The translations under genes were made by a program, and so were the position numbers. Of a stretch of DNA of 64,000 nt, positions 28,321-38,502 are shown piece by piece. Every line of letters starts with the position of its first letter. The first letter of the stretch is position 1. Source of the stretch: Kribbella voronezhensis (GTDB lineage: Bacteria > Actinomycetota > Actinomycetes > Propionibacteriales > Kribbellaceae); the NCBI RefSeq assembly GCF_004365175.1, contig NZ_SOCE01000001.1:4719403-4783402 (forward strand), in the 5' to 3' direction. The notes below the pieces were generated by a model. That model saw nothing but the letters and a program-made list of their open reading frames with translations, ran no database searches and was not told the origin of the DNA.

Positions 28321-29077
28321 GCACGAACCAGAGCAGGAACTCGGCCCCAAGATCGCAGACGCCTTCCAGACCAAGGCGGACTCGGCGCGCGGCTTCCGCT
28401 CGCAGGGAATGGCCCGGATCGCCCGCGGCAGGGTTCGTCGTCGGCGGCAGACGCTGATCATCGCTGCGGCGACTGTAGTGGTCGCAGTGTCGATCGGGGG
28501 CGTCTGGGGCGCCATTGGTGGGCCGTCACCGGTCTCCACCAGCGCCGGCGACAGCAAGGCGGCCGCCGAGGGCAGTGGTCCGCTCAGCGACAGTCCTCAG
28601 GCACCTAGCGAGGACAGCGGCACGGCGTGCCCGCAGAGCCATCCGATCGAGACAGCTCCCGGGCCGGAGGCGGTGCCGCCGGGCACCGGCCTCGACGTAG
28701 AACAGCCCGTGTACGGGCTCCAGGCGTGCCGCTACCGCATTTCCCCGGGTGACCCGATGCTGCTGGGCTCGGCGGGCTTCAACGCCGACACAGCGCAGCA
28801 GGTGGTCGATGCGATCAAGGTGCTGCCGGAGCGCAATCCGGACCTTCCGGTGTTCAAGTGCGCCCCGTCGGCCCGCGCCAAGGAGGCGATCGTGCTCCGG
28901 TTCGACACCTCGCGGGGACAGCGGGAGATCTGGGTCGCGTACGACGGGTGCGCGTCGGTCGGGTTCTTCACCGGCTCGCGGACGTTCGGGCTGTACGCGG
29001 CACCGCTCAAGTTGTTCATGAAGGGCACTGTTCGCCCCGCCGGCGGGATCTACCTGGACCACCTGAAGGGCTGGTAG
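28313..29077 (+). CDS. single-pass membrane protein, probable sigma-factor partner
   Basis: 254 residues: a charged cytoplasmic N-terminal segment of about 45 residues, one membrane segment (TLIIAAATVVVAVSIGGVWGAI), and an exported domain of about 180 residues with two Cys pairs likely to form disulfides (ACPQSHP, QACRYR, FKCAPS, YDGCASVGF). The order and overlap with the sigma gene suggest an anti-sigma or sensor role. I see no ZAS zinc-finger motif, so this is inference from context. No clear homology to a named family. Confidence 0.65.
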   Translation: MPEHEPEQELGPKIADAFQTKADSARGFRSQGMARIARGRVRRRRQTLIIAAATVVVAVSIGGVWGAIGGPSPVSTSAGDSKAAAEGSGPLSDSPQAPSEDSGTACPQSHPIETAPGPEAVPPGTGLDVEQPVYGLQACRYRISPGDPMLLGSAGFNADTAQQVVDAIKVLPERNPDLPVFKCAPSARAKEAIVLRFDTSRGQREIWVAYDGCASVGFFTGSRTFGLYAAPLKLFMKGTVRPAGGIYLDHLKGW

Positions 29078-29124
29078 GGCATAACCGTTCGCCGTACCGC
29101 GAACTGCCGGTCAGACTGGTGGGC

Positions 29125-30807
29125 ATGGGTCACGTGGATGTCGCCGGAATCGGGTTCGAGTTGCCGGACGGGCGGGTGTTGCTGGACGACATCACCTTCC
29201 GGGTCGGGGACGGGGCCAAGGTGGCCCTGGTCGGGGCGAACGGTTCCGGTAAGACCACGCTGACCAGGATCATCGCGGGCGACCTGAAGCCGCACAGCGG
29301 CAGCATCGCGCGGTCCGGCGGACTCGGGGTGATGCGCCAGTTCGTCGGCTCGGTCCGCGACTCCTCGACGGTCCGCGATCTGCTCCTCGGGGTCGCGCCG
29401 GCCGCGGTACAGGAGGCCGCCGTCAAGCTCGATCAGGCCGAGCTGGCGATGATGGAGGCCGACGACGAGAAGACCCAGTTGCGTTATGCCCAGGCGGTCG
29501 CGGACTGGGGCGAGGTCGGCGGCTACGACGCCGAGGTGCTCTGGGACGTCTGTACGACCTCGGCGCTCGGCATCCCGTACGACAACTGCCGCTGGCGTGA
29601 GGTGAAGACCTTGTCGGGCGGTGAGCAGAAACGCCTCGTCCTGGAAGCGCTGCTGCGCGGCCCCGACGAGGTGCTGATGCTGGACGAGCCGGACAACTAC
29701 CTCGACGTACCGGCGAAGCGCTGGCTCGAGGAGCAGCTCAACGCCACCCAGAAGACCGTGCTCTACATCAGCCACGACCGCGAGTTGCTGGCCAACACCG
29801 CGACCCGGATCGTCACCGTCGAACTAGGTGCCGCAGGCAACACCATCTGGACGCACGGCGGTGGCTTCAAGACGTACCACGAGGCCCGCAAGCACCGGTT
29901 CGAACGGTTCGAGGAGCTGCGTCGCCGGTGGGACGAGGAGCACGCCAAACTCAAAGCCCTGGTGCTGATGTACAAGCAGAAGGCGGCGTACAACGACGGC
30001 CTCGCCTCGCGCTACAAGGCCGCCCAGACGCGGCTGCGCAAGTTCGAGGAGGCCGGGCCGCCGCAGGCGATCCCGCGCGAGCAGAAGGTCAGCATGCGGC
30101 TCACCGGCGGCCGCACCGGCAAGCGCGCCGTCGTTGCGACCGGGCTCGAGCTGACCGGCCTGATGAAGCCGTTCGACCTGGAGGTCTGGTACGGCGAACG
30201 CGTGGCCGTCCTGGGTTCGAACGGTTCCGGCAAGTCGCACTTCCTGCGGCTGCTCGCCAATGGTGGAACGGATCCGGACATCGAGCACCAGCCGGTCGGC
30301 GACGTGCCGATCAAACCGGTCGCGCACACCGGCAACGTCAAGCTGGGCGCACGGGTCCGGCCCGGCTGGTTCGCGCAGACGCACGAGCACCCGGAGCTGG
30401 TCGGCCGGACGCTGCTGGAGATCCTGCACCGCGGCGACGACCACCGCGAGGGGATGGGCCGCGAGCTGGCGTCGCGCAAGCTCGACCGGTACGAGCTGGC
30501 GCACGCCGCCGAGCAGACCTTCGACAGCTTGTCGGGCGGGCAGCAGGCGCGGTTCCAGATCCTGCTGCTGGAGTTGTCGGGCGCTACCTTGCTGCTGCTC
30601 GACGAGCCGACGGACAACCTGGACGTGGAGTCTGCCGAGGCGCTGGAGGAAGGCCTGGACTCCTTCGACGGAACGGTGCTCGCGGTCACCCACGACCGCT
30701 GGTTCTCCCGCGGCTTCGACCGCTACCTGGTCTTCGGCAGCGACGGTTCGGTCTACGAGTCCCCGACCCCGATCTGGGACGAGGGCCGGGTGGAACGCGC
30801 TCGTTAA
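29125..30807 (+). CDS. ABC-F family ATPase
   Basis: 560 residues with two nucleotide-binding domains and no membrane segment. NBD1: GANGSGKTT, LSGGEQKRLVLEAL, MLDEPDNYLD. NBD2: GSNGSGKSH, LSGGQQARFQ, LLLDEPTDNLD. The interdomain linker (KHRFERFEELRRRWDEEHAKL) is basic and helical, as in ribosome-acting ABC-F proteins. Members protect or regulate translating ribosomes, some giving antibiotic resistance; which applies here cannot be told. ATG 29125 was chosen because it starts just before the first conserved strand. Confidence 0.9.
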   Translation: MGHVDVAGIGFELPDGRVLLDDITFRVGDGAKVALVGANGSGKTTLTRIIAGDLKPHSGSIARSGGLGVMRQFVGSVRDSSTVRDLLLGVAPAAVQEAAVKLDQAELAMMEADDEKTQLRYAQAVADWGEVGGYDAEVLWDVCTTSALGIPYDNCRWREVKTLSGGEQKRLVLEALLRGPDEVLMLDEPDNYLDVPAKRWLEEQLNATQKTVLYISHDRELLANTATRIVTVELGAAGNTIWTHGGGFKTYHEARKHRFERFEELRRRWDEEHAKLKALVLMYKQKAAYNDGLASRYKAAQTRLRKFEEAGPPQAIPREQKVSMRLTGGRTGKRAVVATGLELTGLMKPFDLEVWYGERVAVLGSNGSGKSHFLRLLANGGTDPDIEHQPVGDVPIKPVAHTGNVKLGARVRPGWFAQTHEHPELVGRTLLEILHRGDDHREGMGRELASRKLDRYELAHAAEQTFDSLSGGQQARFQILLLELSGATLLLLDEPTDNLDVESAEALEEGLDSFDGTVLAVTHDRWFSRGFDRYLVFGSDGSVYESPTPIWDEGRVERAR

Positions 30808-31838
30808 TCGTTGAGGCACCAGCCGTCGCGATAGGCGGCCCAGTGTTCGGGGGTCGCGGCGAAGTCGACGTACAGGGCCAGGCCGAAGTTCTGCCGGGTC
30901 GATTTGCCGAGGCCGAGGCGGGCGCCGCGAACAGCGGCAGCGACGGTCTCGGCCGATCCGCGGTGGGACATGTCGTTCTCGTAGTACGCGGGTAGTCCAA
31001 TCAACAGGTCGGTGCCGGGTGGGGTCGCGGCCAGCGCCATTTCGGTCTGCTGGGCAACGAAGCCGCCGTACAGGGATTCGAGTGGCATCGCGGTGTCGTA
31101 CGACATCACCGCGATCTGCTCGACCCGGCGGGCGACCTCGCCGAAGTACTGCTTGGACCACCACTTGCTCTGGCCGGTGAGCGCGACCAGTACGCCGTTC
31201 ATGCCGGGCCGCGGGTTGAGTTGTGCGGCGGCGACCGACAGCGGTACGCCGCGGGTCTTGGTCATCGCGTGCACCTGATCGAGCAGGGCGAGGAAGCTCT
31301 CGGAGCCGGACTGCAAGGGTTCCAGGTCGAAGTGGATGCCGTCGAAGCCTTCGTCGAGCACCTGCGAGGAGGATGCGGTCACGCGGTCACGGACGGCCGC
31401 GTCGTCGAGGTCCATGCCGGGATTCTTCTGCGGCAGCACGACGTCGCCGAGCCAGGCCTGCACGCGGACGTTCGGCATCGCCCGGTGGACGGCATCGAGG
31501 AACCAGGTGGCCTTCGGCGCAACGGTTGCCAACGGCAAGGATCCGTCGTGCTCCAGCGGCCCTGTGTGCACGTAGAGATCGCGGATGCCGGTGCCCTCGA
31601 GTTGTTTGGCGAGGGCGGTGATGTCGGCCTGCGTCTTACGGCCGTCGACCCAGGCATGGCCGAGCCACAGCGCGTCCTGGCCGCGAGTTCTTGCTTCGCT
31701 CGACGGCTCACCGGAGTACGAGATTCGGAGTGACGCGGCGTGTAGTCCGAGTGGCACCGGAATCGCCAGCAGGAAGGCGATCGCGAGGACGAAGAGGATC
31801 CGGCGACGGCGCGACCAAGCTCGCCAGCGCTGCCTCAT
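30804..31838 (-). CDS. GH18-like TIM-barrel glycoside hydrolase, membrane-anchored
   Basis: 344 residues with an N-terminal signal anchor (RRRILFVLAIAFLLAIPVPLGL) after an Arg-rich start. The key motif FDGIHFDLEPL resembles the DxxDxDxE active strand of family 18 chitinases and related endoglycosidases, with the terminal Glu as the proton donor. AVMSYDTAMP matches the strand-6 Met-Tyr-Asp. Substrate could be peptidoglycan or another N-acetylated glycan. It starts within the stop of the TetR gene (ATGA), so the two are one operon. Its stop overlaps the convergent ABC-F stop in TTAA. Confidence 0.75.
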   Translation of the reverse strand: MRQRWRAWSRRRRILFVLAIAFLLAIPVPLGLHAASLRISYSGEPSSEARTRGQDALWLGHAWVDGRKTQADITALAKQLEGTGIRDLYVHTGPLEHDGSLPLATVAPKATWFLDAVHRAMPNVRVQAWLGDVVLPQKNPGMDLDDAAVRDRVTASSSQVLDEGFDGIHFDLEPLQSGSESFLALLDQVHAMTKTRGVPLSVAAAQLNPRPGMNGVLVALTGQSKWWSKQYFGEVARRVEQIAVMSYDTAMPLESLYGGFVAQQTEMALAATPPGTDLLIGLPAYYENDMSHRGSAETVAAAVRGARLGLGKSTRQNFGLALYVDFAATPEHWAAYRDGWCLND

Positions 31839-32410
31839 CCGGTCGGCGCCGGGCGAAGTCCGTCGTACAGGATGTCGAGCATCTTGTCCCGGACGGCCGG
31901 GTCGAGTCCGGCAGCCGTCGCGCCGCGGGATGCGCCGATCAGCAAGGCATACACCTCGGGGAAGTCGGCATCGGCCCGTACTGCGTTGCTCTGCTGCGCG
32001 CGGCTGAGCAACTTCCCGAACGCCTCCCGCATTCCCGCGCCCGCGCTCCTCGCCGTTTCGCCGGCCGCGGACCCCGAAGCGACCAGCGCCTCAGAGATCG
32101 CGAGCTTGGTCGACGCCTCGGCGACCACCTGACTGAAGAACCCGTAGAAGGCGGCACCGGCATCCGGCTCGTCGGCGAGTTCGGTGGCGCGGTCTCGCAG
32201 TCGTTCCAGCCGCACGGTGAGGACCGCCTCGAGCAGTTCGACCTTGGTCGGGAAGTGCCGGAATACCGTGCCGATCCCCACCCCGGCCTGCTTGGCGACG
32301 TCCTCGGTGGAGGCACCGGGCGTCCGGCCGAAGATTTCCTCGGCGGCCGCCAGGATCCGGTTCCGGTTGTCCTGCGCATCAGCTCGCACCAGCCACGCCT
32401 CCTTGGTCAC
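31835..32410 (-). CDS. TetR-family repressor
   Basis: 191 residues, GTG start (MTKEAWLVRADAQDNRNRIL). HTH: AAAEEIFGRTPGASTEDVAKQAGVGIGTVFRHFPTKVELLEAVL. The helical C-terminal ligand domain has no distinctive motif. It sits upstream of the GH18-like gene and divergent from a SnoaL-like gene, and the gap between carries two palindromes fitting a TetR operator. It likely represses both directions. Confidence 0.9.
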   Translation of the reverse strand: MTKEAWLVRADAQDNRNRILAAAEEIFGRTPGASTEDVAKQAGVGIGTVFRHFPTKVELLEAVLTVRLERLRDRATELADEPDAGAAFYGFFSQVVAEASTKLAISEALVASGSAAGETARSAGAGMREAFGKLLSRAQQSNAVRADADFPEVYALLIGASRGATAAGLDPAVRDKMLDILYDGLRPAPTG

Positions 32411-32446
32411 CGCACAGCGTAGGAGACGCCGATGTCCGTCGAGAAG

Positions 32447-32496
32447 TTGTAAACGGAGTCGCTACTCCATATATTCGGAGTCGCTACTCCGTTTAA
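32447..32496. promoter_or_regulatory. divergent promoters with two TetR operators
   Basis: CGGAGTCGCTACTCC occurs twice (32454-32468 and 32476-32490); each is a GGAGT/ACTCC palindrome. On the + strand TTGTAA (32447-32452) and TATATT (32470-32475) are 17 bases apart, so operator 1 fills the spacer of the promoter of the SnoaL-like gene. On the - strand TTAAAC (32496-32491) and TATATG (32473-32468) are also 17 apart, with operator 2 in that spacer. Binding would block both promoters. Confidence 0.8.
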
Positions 32497-32516
32497 CCAC
32501 GAGAAGGGTTCCGCGT

Positions 32517-32972
32517 ATGACTCCCACCGAGGTGTTCCTGCAACTGGTCCACGGCGTCTGCGACCGCCGGTACGACGAACTGCCCGACCTGTACGCCGAA
32601 CAGACCGACGTGCGGCACCCGTTCTCGCCGTACGGGGAGAAACCACTGCTTTCCCGGCAGGCGCTGCGCGAGCACTTCGGCGCGGTAGGGCCGCGGGCCG
32701 GCGCCGCCATCCGCTTCGAGCCGGCCAATCTCCAGATCCACGAGACCAAGGATCCGGAGGTGATCGTGGCCGAGTTCGACTACGCCGGCACCGTGATCGA
32801 GACCGGCGAACCGTTCACCGTGCCCTGCATCTTCGTCCTGCGGATCCGCGACGGACTGATCGTCGAGTCCCGCGACTATCTCGACCACATCGCGATGTCC
32901 CGCGCTCGTGGCCGGCTGGACGAATTGATCGCAGTACTGCGGGAACCGCTCGGCGAACCCGCCGCGTCGTAG
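32517..32972 (+). CDS. SnoaL/NTF2-like protein
   Basis: 151 residues, ATG 32517 (MTPTEVFLQLVHGVCDRRYDEL). The pattern of an N-terminal helix, YAEQTDVRHPFSPYGE, and the paired strands VIVAEFDYAGTVIETGEPF and FVLRIRDGLIVESRDYLDH is that of SnoaL-like cone-fold proteins, which include isomerases, cyclases and ligand-binding proteins. No catalytic function can be assigned. Divergent from, and probably regulated by, the TetR repressor. Confidence 0.8.
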   Translation: MTPTEVFLQLVHGVCDRRYDELPDLYAEQTDVRHPFSPYGEKPLLSRQALREHFGAVGPRAGAAIRFEPANLQIHETKDPEVIVAEFDYAGTVIETGEPFTVPCIFVLRIRDGLIVESRDYLDHIAMSRARGRLDELIAVLREPLGEPAAS

Positions 32973-32988
32973 TTGCCAGAAGCGCAAA

Positions 32989-33030
32989 AACGACCCCGGT
33001 CCGAGGCCTTGCACCCGGACCGGGGTCGTT
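32989..33030. terminator. bidirectional terminator between convergent genes
   Basis: A perfect 15-bp stem (32989-33003 with 33016-33030) and a 12-base loop lie between the SnoaL-like gene and gltA. The run of A on the left (32986-32990) gives a U-tract for transcripts arriving from gltA. Confidence 0.9.
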
Positions 33031-33045
33031 CCAATGCTTACTGGG

Positions 33046-34332
33046 TCAGCGGTCGCCCATGGGGACGTACTGGACGCCGCGCTCGCCGGTGTAGATCTGC
33101 TTCGGGCGGGCGATCTTCTGGTCGCTGTCGCCGAGCGACTCCGCCCACTGGGCCAGCCAGCCCGACGTCCGCGGGATGGCGAACAGCACGGTGAACATCT
33201 CCGGCGGGAACTGCAGCGCCTCGTAGATCAGGCCGGAGTAGAAGTCCACGTTCGGGTAGAGCTTGCGGGAGACGAAGTACTCGTCCTCCAGCGCGATCTT
33301 CTCGAGCTCGACGGCGATCTTCAGCAGCGGGTTGATGCCCGTCACCTCGAACACGTCGTCGGCGGCCTTCTTGATGATCTTGGCGCGCGGGTCGTAGTTC
33401 TTGTAGACCCGGTGGCCGAAGCCCATCAGCCGTTCCTCGCCGGCCTTCACGCCCTCGATGAACGACGGCACGTTGTCGACCGAGCCGATCCGGCGCAGCA
33501 TCTTCAGCACCGCCTCGTTGGCGCCGCCGTGCAGCGGGCCGTAGAGCGCGGCGATGCCACCGGTGACCGCGGAGTACGGGTCGACCTGGGTCGAGCCGAT
33601 CGCCCGGACCGCGTTGGTGGAAGCGTTCTGCTCGTGGTCGGCGTGCAGGATGAACAGGATCTCCAGCGCGCGCACCAGACGGTCGTCGGCGGCGTACTTC
33701 GGCTCGCTCATCTTGAACAGCATCGACAGGAAGTTGGCCGCGTAGCTGAGCTCGTTGTCGGGGTAGACGTACGGCTTGCCCTGCGCGTGCCGGAAGGAGA
33801 AGGCGCCCAGCGTCGGCATCTTCGCGATCAGCCGGCGGATCTGCAGCGCCCGCGACTCCTCGTCGAAGATGTCGCGCGACTCCGGGTAGAAGGTGGACAG
33901 CGCGCCGACCGAGGCCAGCAGCATCCCCATCGGGTGCGCGTCGTACCGGAAGCCCTGCATGAAGGTCTTCAGGTTCTCGTGCACGAACGTGTGATACGTC
34001 ACGTCATGCACCCAGGCTTCGTACTCCGCCTTGTTCGGCAGCTTGCCGTTCACCAGCAGGTACGCCACTTCGAGGTAGTTGGACTGCTCGGCGAGCTGCT
34101 CGATCGGGTAGCCGCGGTACTCTAGGATGCCCTTGTCGCCGTCGATGAACGTGACGGAGGACCGGGTGGAGGCGGTGTTGACGAAGCCGGGGTCGTAGGT
34201 GGCCAGGCCACCGTCTCCCTCGGCCGCGCTGATCTGCTTGAGATCGGCGGCGCGGATGGTGCCATCGGTGATGGCAAGGTCGTAGTCCTTGCCGGTCCGG
34301 TTGTCCCGGACGGTGAGCGACTGTTCGGTCAC
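33046..34332 (-). CDS. gltA: citrate synthase
   Basis: Condenses acetyl-CoA and oxaloacetate, entry to the TCA cycle. 428 residues from GTG 34332 (MTEQSLTVRDNRTGKDYDL), chosen for the GAAGAGG ribosome site eight bases upstream and the family N terminus; the frame stays open 30 codons further without conservation. Active-site regions: HADHEQNAST (His), GPLHGGANEAVL (His) and GFGHRVYKNYDPRA (His/Arg), with the catalytic Asp in DVFEVTG or its neighbourhood. Hexameric NADH-sensitive class by length. Divergent from rplM. Confidence 0.95.
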   Translation of the reverse strand: MTEQSLTVRDNRTGKDYDLAITDGTIRAADLKQISAAEGDGGLATYDPGFVNTASTRSSVTFIDGDKGILEYRGYPIEQLAEQSNYLEVAYLLVNGKLPNKAEYEAWVHDVTYHTFVHENLKTFMQGFRYDAHPMGMLLASVGALSTFYPESRDIFDEESRALQIRRLIAKMPTLGAFSFRHAQGKPYVYPDNELSYAANFLSMLFKMSEPKYAADDRLVRALEILFILHADHEQNASTNAVRAIGSTQVDPYSAVTGGIAALYGPLHGGANEAVLKMLRRIGSVDNVPSFIEGVKAGEERLMGFGHRVYKNYDPRAKIIKKAADDVFEVTGINPLLKIAVELEKIALEDEYFVSRKLYPNVDFYSGLIYEALQFPPEMFTVLFAIPRTSGWLAQWAESLGDSDQKIARPKQIYTGERGVQYVPMGDR

Positions 34333-34433
34333 AATGCCCTCTTCGCAAGCTGGCGTCATCGCCCGAGGAAAGCCCCGTGAGTGAGGGTCATCGTCGCCGG
34401 CGGGACGCGGATCGGACTTCAATCTTCACCGCT

Positions 34434-34462
34434 AAACTAGTGCGGTCCTCAGCTCGTTCCAA
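34434..34462 (-). promoter_or_regulatory. gltA promoter
   Basis: Reading the minus strand, TTGGAA (34462-34457) and TAGTTT (34439-34434) are exactly 17 bases apart, about 95 bases before the gltA start. It faces away from the rplM promoter 30 bases to the right. Confidence 0.65.
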
Positions 34463-34492
34463 GCCGGGGTCCCCAGCTGGCCTGGGCTCACT

Positions 34493-34522
34493 TTGACCCA
34501 AAGGCTCCCGCGCCGGTATTCT
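34493..34522 (+). promoter_or_regulatory. rplM-rpsI-glmM promoter
   Basis: TTGACC (34493-34498) and TATTCT (34517-34522), 18 bases apart, give a leader of about 110 bases before rplM. The region 34333-34636 otherwise holds only this and the gltA promoter and no gene. Confidence 0.65.
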
Positions 34523-34636
34523 GGGCTGTCGTTGTGCGTTTCTAGGCCTGTCCCCGGTAGGAGTTGGGGTATGGCGGGCCGCTCGCCGACGTCTGTATCT
34601 GTTTTGTCAACCTCTGAGAAACGAAGGTCAACGACC

Positions 34637-35080
34637 GTGCGCACGTACAGCCCGAAACCTGCTGACGTCACCCGTGAGTGGCATGTGATCGACGCCACCG
34701 ACGTCGTGCTCGGTCGGCTCGCCGTCCAGATCGCCACCCTGCTGCGCGGCAAGCACAAGCCGACGTTCGCGCCGCACGTGGACGGCGGTGACTTCGTGGT
34801 CGTCATCAACGCCTCCAAGATCGCCCTGTCCGGCAACAAGCGGACCGACAAGCTGGCCTACCGCCACTCGGGTCACCCGGGTGGTCTGACCGCTACACCG
34901 GTCGGCGAGATCCTCGAGAAGGACCCTCGCAAGGCCGTCGAGAAGGCTGTCTGGGGCATGCTGCCGAAGAACCGTCTGAGCCGGAAGCTGCTCAGCAAGC
35001 TGAAGGTGTACGCCGGCCCGGAGCACCCGCACAGCGCCCAGCAGCCGAAGCCTTTCGAGATCACCCAGATCGCTCAGTAG
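34637..35080 (+). CDS. rplM: 50S ribosomal protein L13
   Basis: 147 residues from GTG 34637 (MRTYSPKPADVTREWHVID). An early-assembly 50S protein. HVDGGDFVVVINASKIALSGNK and the YRHSGHPGGL segment are typical. Start chosen by family length, with GAAGG upstream. Cotranscribed with rpsI and glmM by spacing. Confidence 0.96.
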   Translation: MRTYSPKPADVTREWHVIDATDVVLGRLAVQIATLLRGKHKPTFAPHVDGGDFVVVINASKIALSGNKRTDKLAYRHSGHPGGLTATPVGEILEKDPRKAVEKAVWGMLPKNRLSRKLLSKLKVYAGPEHPHSAQQPKPFEITQIAQ

Positions 35081-35117
35081 TAGCGGTCGACGAGCCAGTT
35101 AAACGAGGATTCCCAGC

Positions 35118-35639
35118 GTGAGCGACATCACCACCGAGACCGAAGACTTCGACACCGAGGTCCCCATCGACACCGAGGGCCCGGTCGCCTACACCTCCGA
35201 GACGAACCCGACTCCGGAGCAGCGCGCCGAGTCCGGTCGCGTCGCGGTGATCAACCCGGCCGGTGCGACCGGTCGCCGCAAGGAGGCCGTCGCTCGCGTC
35301 CGCCTCATTCCGGGGACGGGCAACATCACCGTCAACGGCAAGCCGATCGACGTGTACTTCCCGAACAAGGTGCACCAGCAGCACGTGAACGAGCCGTTCG
35401 TGGTTGCCGGTCTCGAGGGTTCGTACGACGTGATCGCGCGGATCAACGGCGGCGGCATCACCGGCCAGGCCGGTGCGCTGCAGCTGGGGATCGCCCGCTG
35501 CCTGAACGCCGCCGACGAAGAGGCGAACCGGCCGGGTCTGAAGAAGGCCGGTCTGCTCAGCCGCGACGCGCGGATCAAGGAGCGTAAGAAGGCCGGTCTC
35601 AAGAAGGCCCGTAAGGCTCCGCAGTACAGCAAGCGCTGA
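35118..35639 (+). CDS. rpsI: 30S ribosomal protein S9
   Basis: 173 residues, GTG start. The first 45 residues are an acidic extension (TTETEDFDTEVPIDTEG) absent from most bacterial S9. The core starts near GRRKEAVARVRL and ends APQYSKR, the C-terminal residues that touch the P-site tRNA. Seven bases before glmM. Confidence 0.96.
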   Translation: MSDITTETEDFDTEVPIDTEGPVAYTSETNPTPEQRAESGRVAVINPAGATGRRKEAVARVRLIPGTGNITVNGKPIDVYFPNKVHQQHVNEPFVVAGLEGSYDVIARINGGGITGQAGALQLGIARCLNAADEEANRPGLKKAGLLSRDARIKERKKAGLKKARKAPQYSKR

Positions 35640-35646
35640 TTTCCTG

Positions 35647-36993
<1,347 letters not shown>

Positions 36994-37011
36994 CCTCGGC
37001 TGTTGGGCGAT

Positions 37012-37040
37012 CGGTTATCGGCTTGCTTTGCCGATAACCG
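37012..37040 (+). terminator. terminator after glmM
   Basis: CGGTTATCGG (37012-37021) pairs perfectly with CCGATAACCG (37031-37040) around a 9-base loop, 19 bases after the glmM stop. Confidence 0.8.
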
Positions 37041-37069
37041 GTTGCCTGCCGGGGATGCAGACGGATGCA

Positions 37070-38155
37070 ATGGCGGGCATGGCCACATCTGGGGTGGATG
37101 GATCACCTGTGCGCATTGGCGCTCTCGTTCCGCTGACTCGGCCGGGGTGGGTCGAGGCCGGGCGGCATCTGCTCGCCGGGCTCGAGTTGGCCGTGCGCGA
37201 CGTGAACGAGGCCGGCGGTGGGCCTCTTGAGCTGCTGGTCCGGGACACCGCGGCCGATCCGGAGCGGGCTGCTGCGGCCGTGGACGAGTTGGCTGAGCTG
37301 GGCGTGGTGGCGTTGGCGGGTGAGTATCACAGCGTCGTAGCTCGTGCCGCTGCCAGCAGAGCCGACGCTCTCGGTCTGCCGTTTGTCTGCTCCTCGGCAG
37401 TTCTCGACGCGCTGGTCGATCGTCCGACGGAATGGATCGCGCGCCTCGCGCCCCCGCAGTCGCGAGGTTGGCAGACCTACGCGGACTTCCTCCTCGGCGC
37501 GGGCCACAGCCGAATCGCCGTGGTCTCCCAGCCGAGCGTCTACTGGGCAGCCGGAACCCGCATTCTGCGGGACCACCTCACGCTTCGCGGTGGCTCGCTC
37601 ATCGAGCTCGACCTGAACGCGCCTGCTGCGATATGCGACGACTTGGTGGAGCATGGCGCGACGGCTCTCCTTCTTTTGGTCGGCATCCCGGAACCGGCCG
37701 TGCCGATCGTCAAAGCCGTACGCCGAGACCAGCGCCTCGCGGACCTCTTGCTCGGCGCTCCAGCCGGCCAGCCGGAGTTCGCCGAATGGGCGAAGCTACT
37801 GGGCGAGGACGGCACCGCGATCCCCTTCCTGCGTTACCTTCCCGACCACCTCACCGCGCTCGGCGCCCGAGTCGACGCCACCCTCCGCGATGAGTTGCCC
37901 GAGGCCCCTTCTTTCGTAGCCTTCGAGGGCTACGACACGATAGTTGTCCTGGCCGACCTCCTGCGTTCCCACGGCACAGACCGCCGGCGCTTGGCCAACT
38001 CCTGGCAGCACGTCGACATCTCCGGCACCCGCGGCCAAATCCAGTTCACCCGTCCGCCAGGCCTCGACCTCTGGCAATGGACCTATCCACCAATCCAGGT
38101 GGCAGACCGAGACCCAGCAGCCCTCGACAACTTCCGCACCCGCCACACGCGATGA
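37070..38155 (+). CDS. LivK-type periplasmic-binding-fold protein without a signal peptide
   Basis: About 361 residues. The fold is the type I periplasmic binding protein of branched-chain amino acid and amide transporters: VRIGALVPLTRPGWVEAGRHLLAGLELAVRDVN, then LELLVRDTAADPERAAAAVDEL and EYHSVVARAAASRA. No signal peptide or lipobox is visible for any of the possible starts (ATG 37055, 37070, 37079 or GTG 37109), and no permease or ATPase genes are adjacent. So it may be a cytoplasmic sensor or ligand-binding protein rather than a transporter part. Start uncertain. Confidence 0.7.
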   Translation: MAGMATSGVDGSPVRIGALVPLTRPGWVEAGRHLLAGLELAVRDVNEAGGGPLELLVRDTAADPERAAAAVDELAELGVVALAGEYHSVVARAAASRADALGLPFVCSSAVLDALVDRPTEWIARLAPPQSRGWQTYADFLLGAGHSRIAVVSQPSVYWAAGTRILRDHLTLRGGSLIELDLNAPAAICDDLVEHGATALLLLVGIPEPAVPIVKAVRRDQRLADLLLGAPAGQPEFAEWAKLLGEDGTAIPFLRYLPDHLTALGARVDATLRDELPEAPSFVAFEGYDTIVVLADLLRSHGTDRRRLANSWQHVDISGTRGQIQFTRPPGLDLWQWTYPPIQVADRDPAALDNFRTRHTR

Positions 38156-38204
38156 AAGCCCGACCTGACAGGGGCAACCCTCCCATGCACCTGTTCAGGG
38201 TTTA

Positions 38205-38313
38205 GCTCGTACGACGCCCACGCACCGCCTCCGGGCGCTCCCACCCACCCCCGCCCGGCGCTCCTCCGCCGCGCCTCGTGCCATGGTGCACGTCGCCTTC
38301 AGCTGGGGCTGCA
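38205..38313 (-). repeat. intergenic repeat, copy A (reverse orientation)
   Basis: The reverse complement of this stretch resembles the two units at 39655-39868: shared blocks are GGCGGAGGAGCG, GGGTGGG(T)GGGAGCG and GTGCGTGGGCGT with a GTACGAGC end. It fills most of the gap 38156-38502, in which I see no gene. Copy A is the most diverged of the three. Confidence 0.7.
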
Positions 38314-38502
38314 GAACCGGGCCCACCAATCGGTCGACGATCCCCAGATGTCGCAGACCTGTCTCGACAACCAGCCCAGATCCCTGACAGCTACCGAGCG
38401 AGGTGCTGCCCCGGGGCATTCCCGGGCAGATCGCGGGGCATCGTAGGGAAGCCTGTGGATGACGAGTCGTGCTGGCTCCGAGTCGGTTTATGGTTACTGG
38501 TT

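Noticed and set aside
29824..31164. A 446-codon minus-strand frame antisense to the ABC-F gene and 5' of the GH18-like gene.
   Set aside because: It opposes a clear ABC-F with all motifs and overlaps the GH18-like gene in another frame; no domain of its own.
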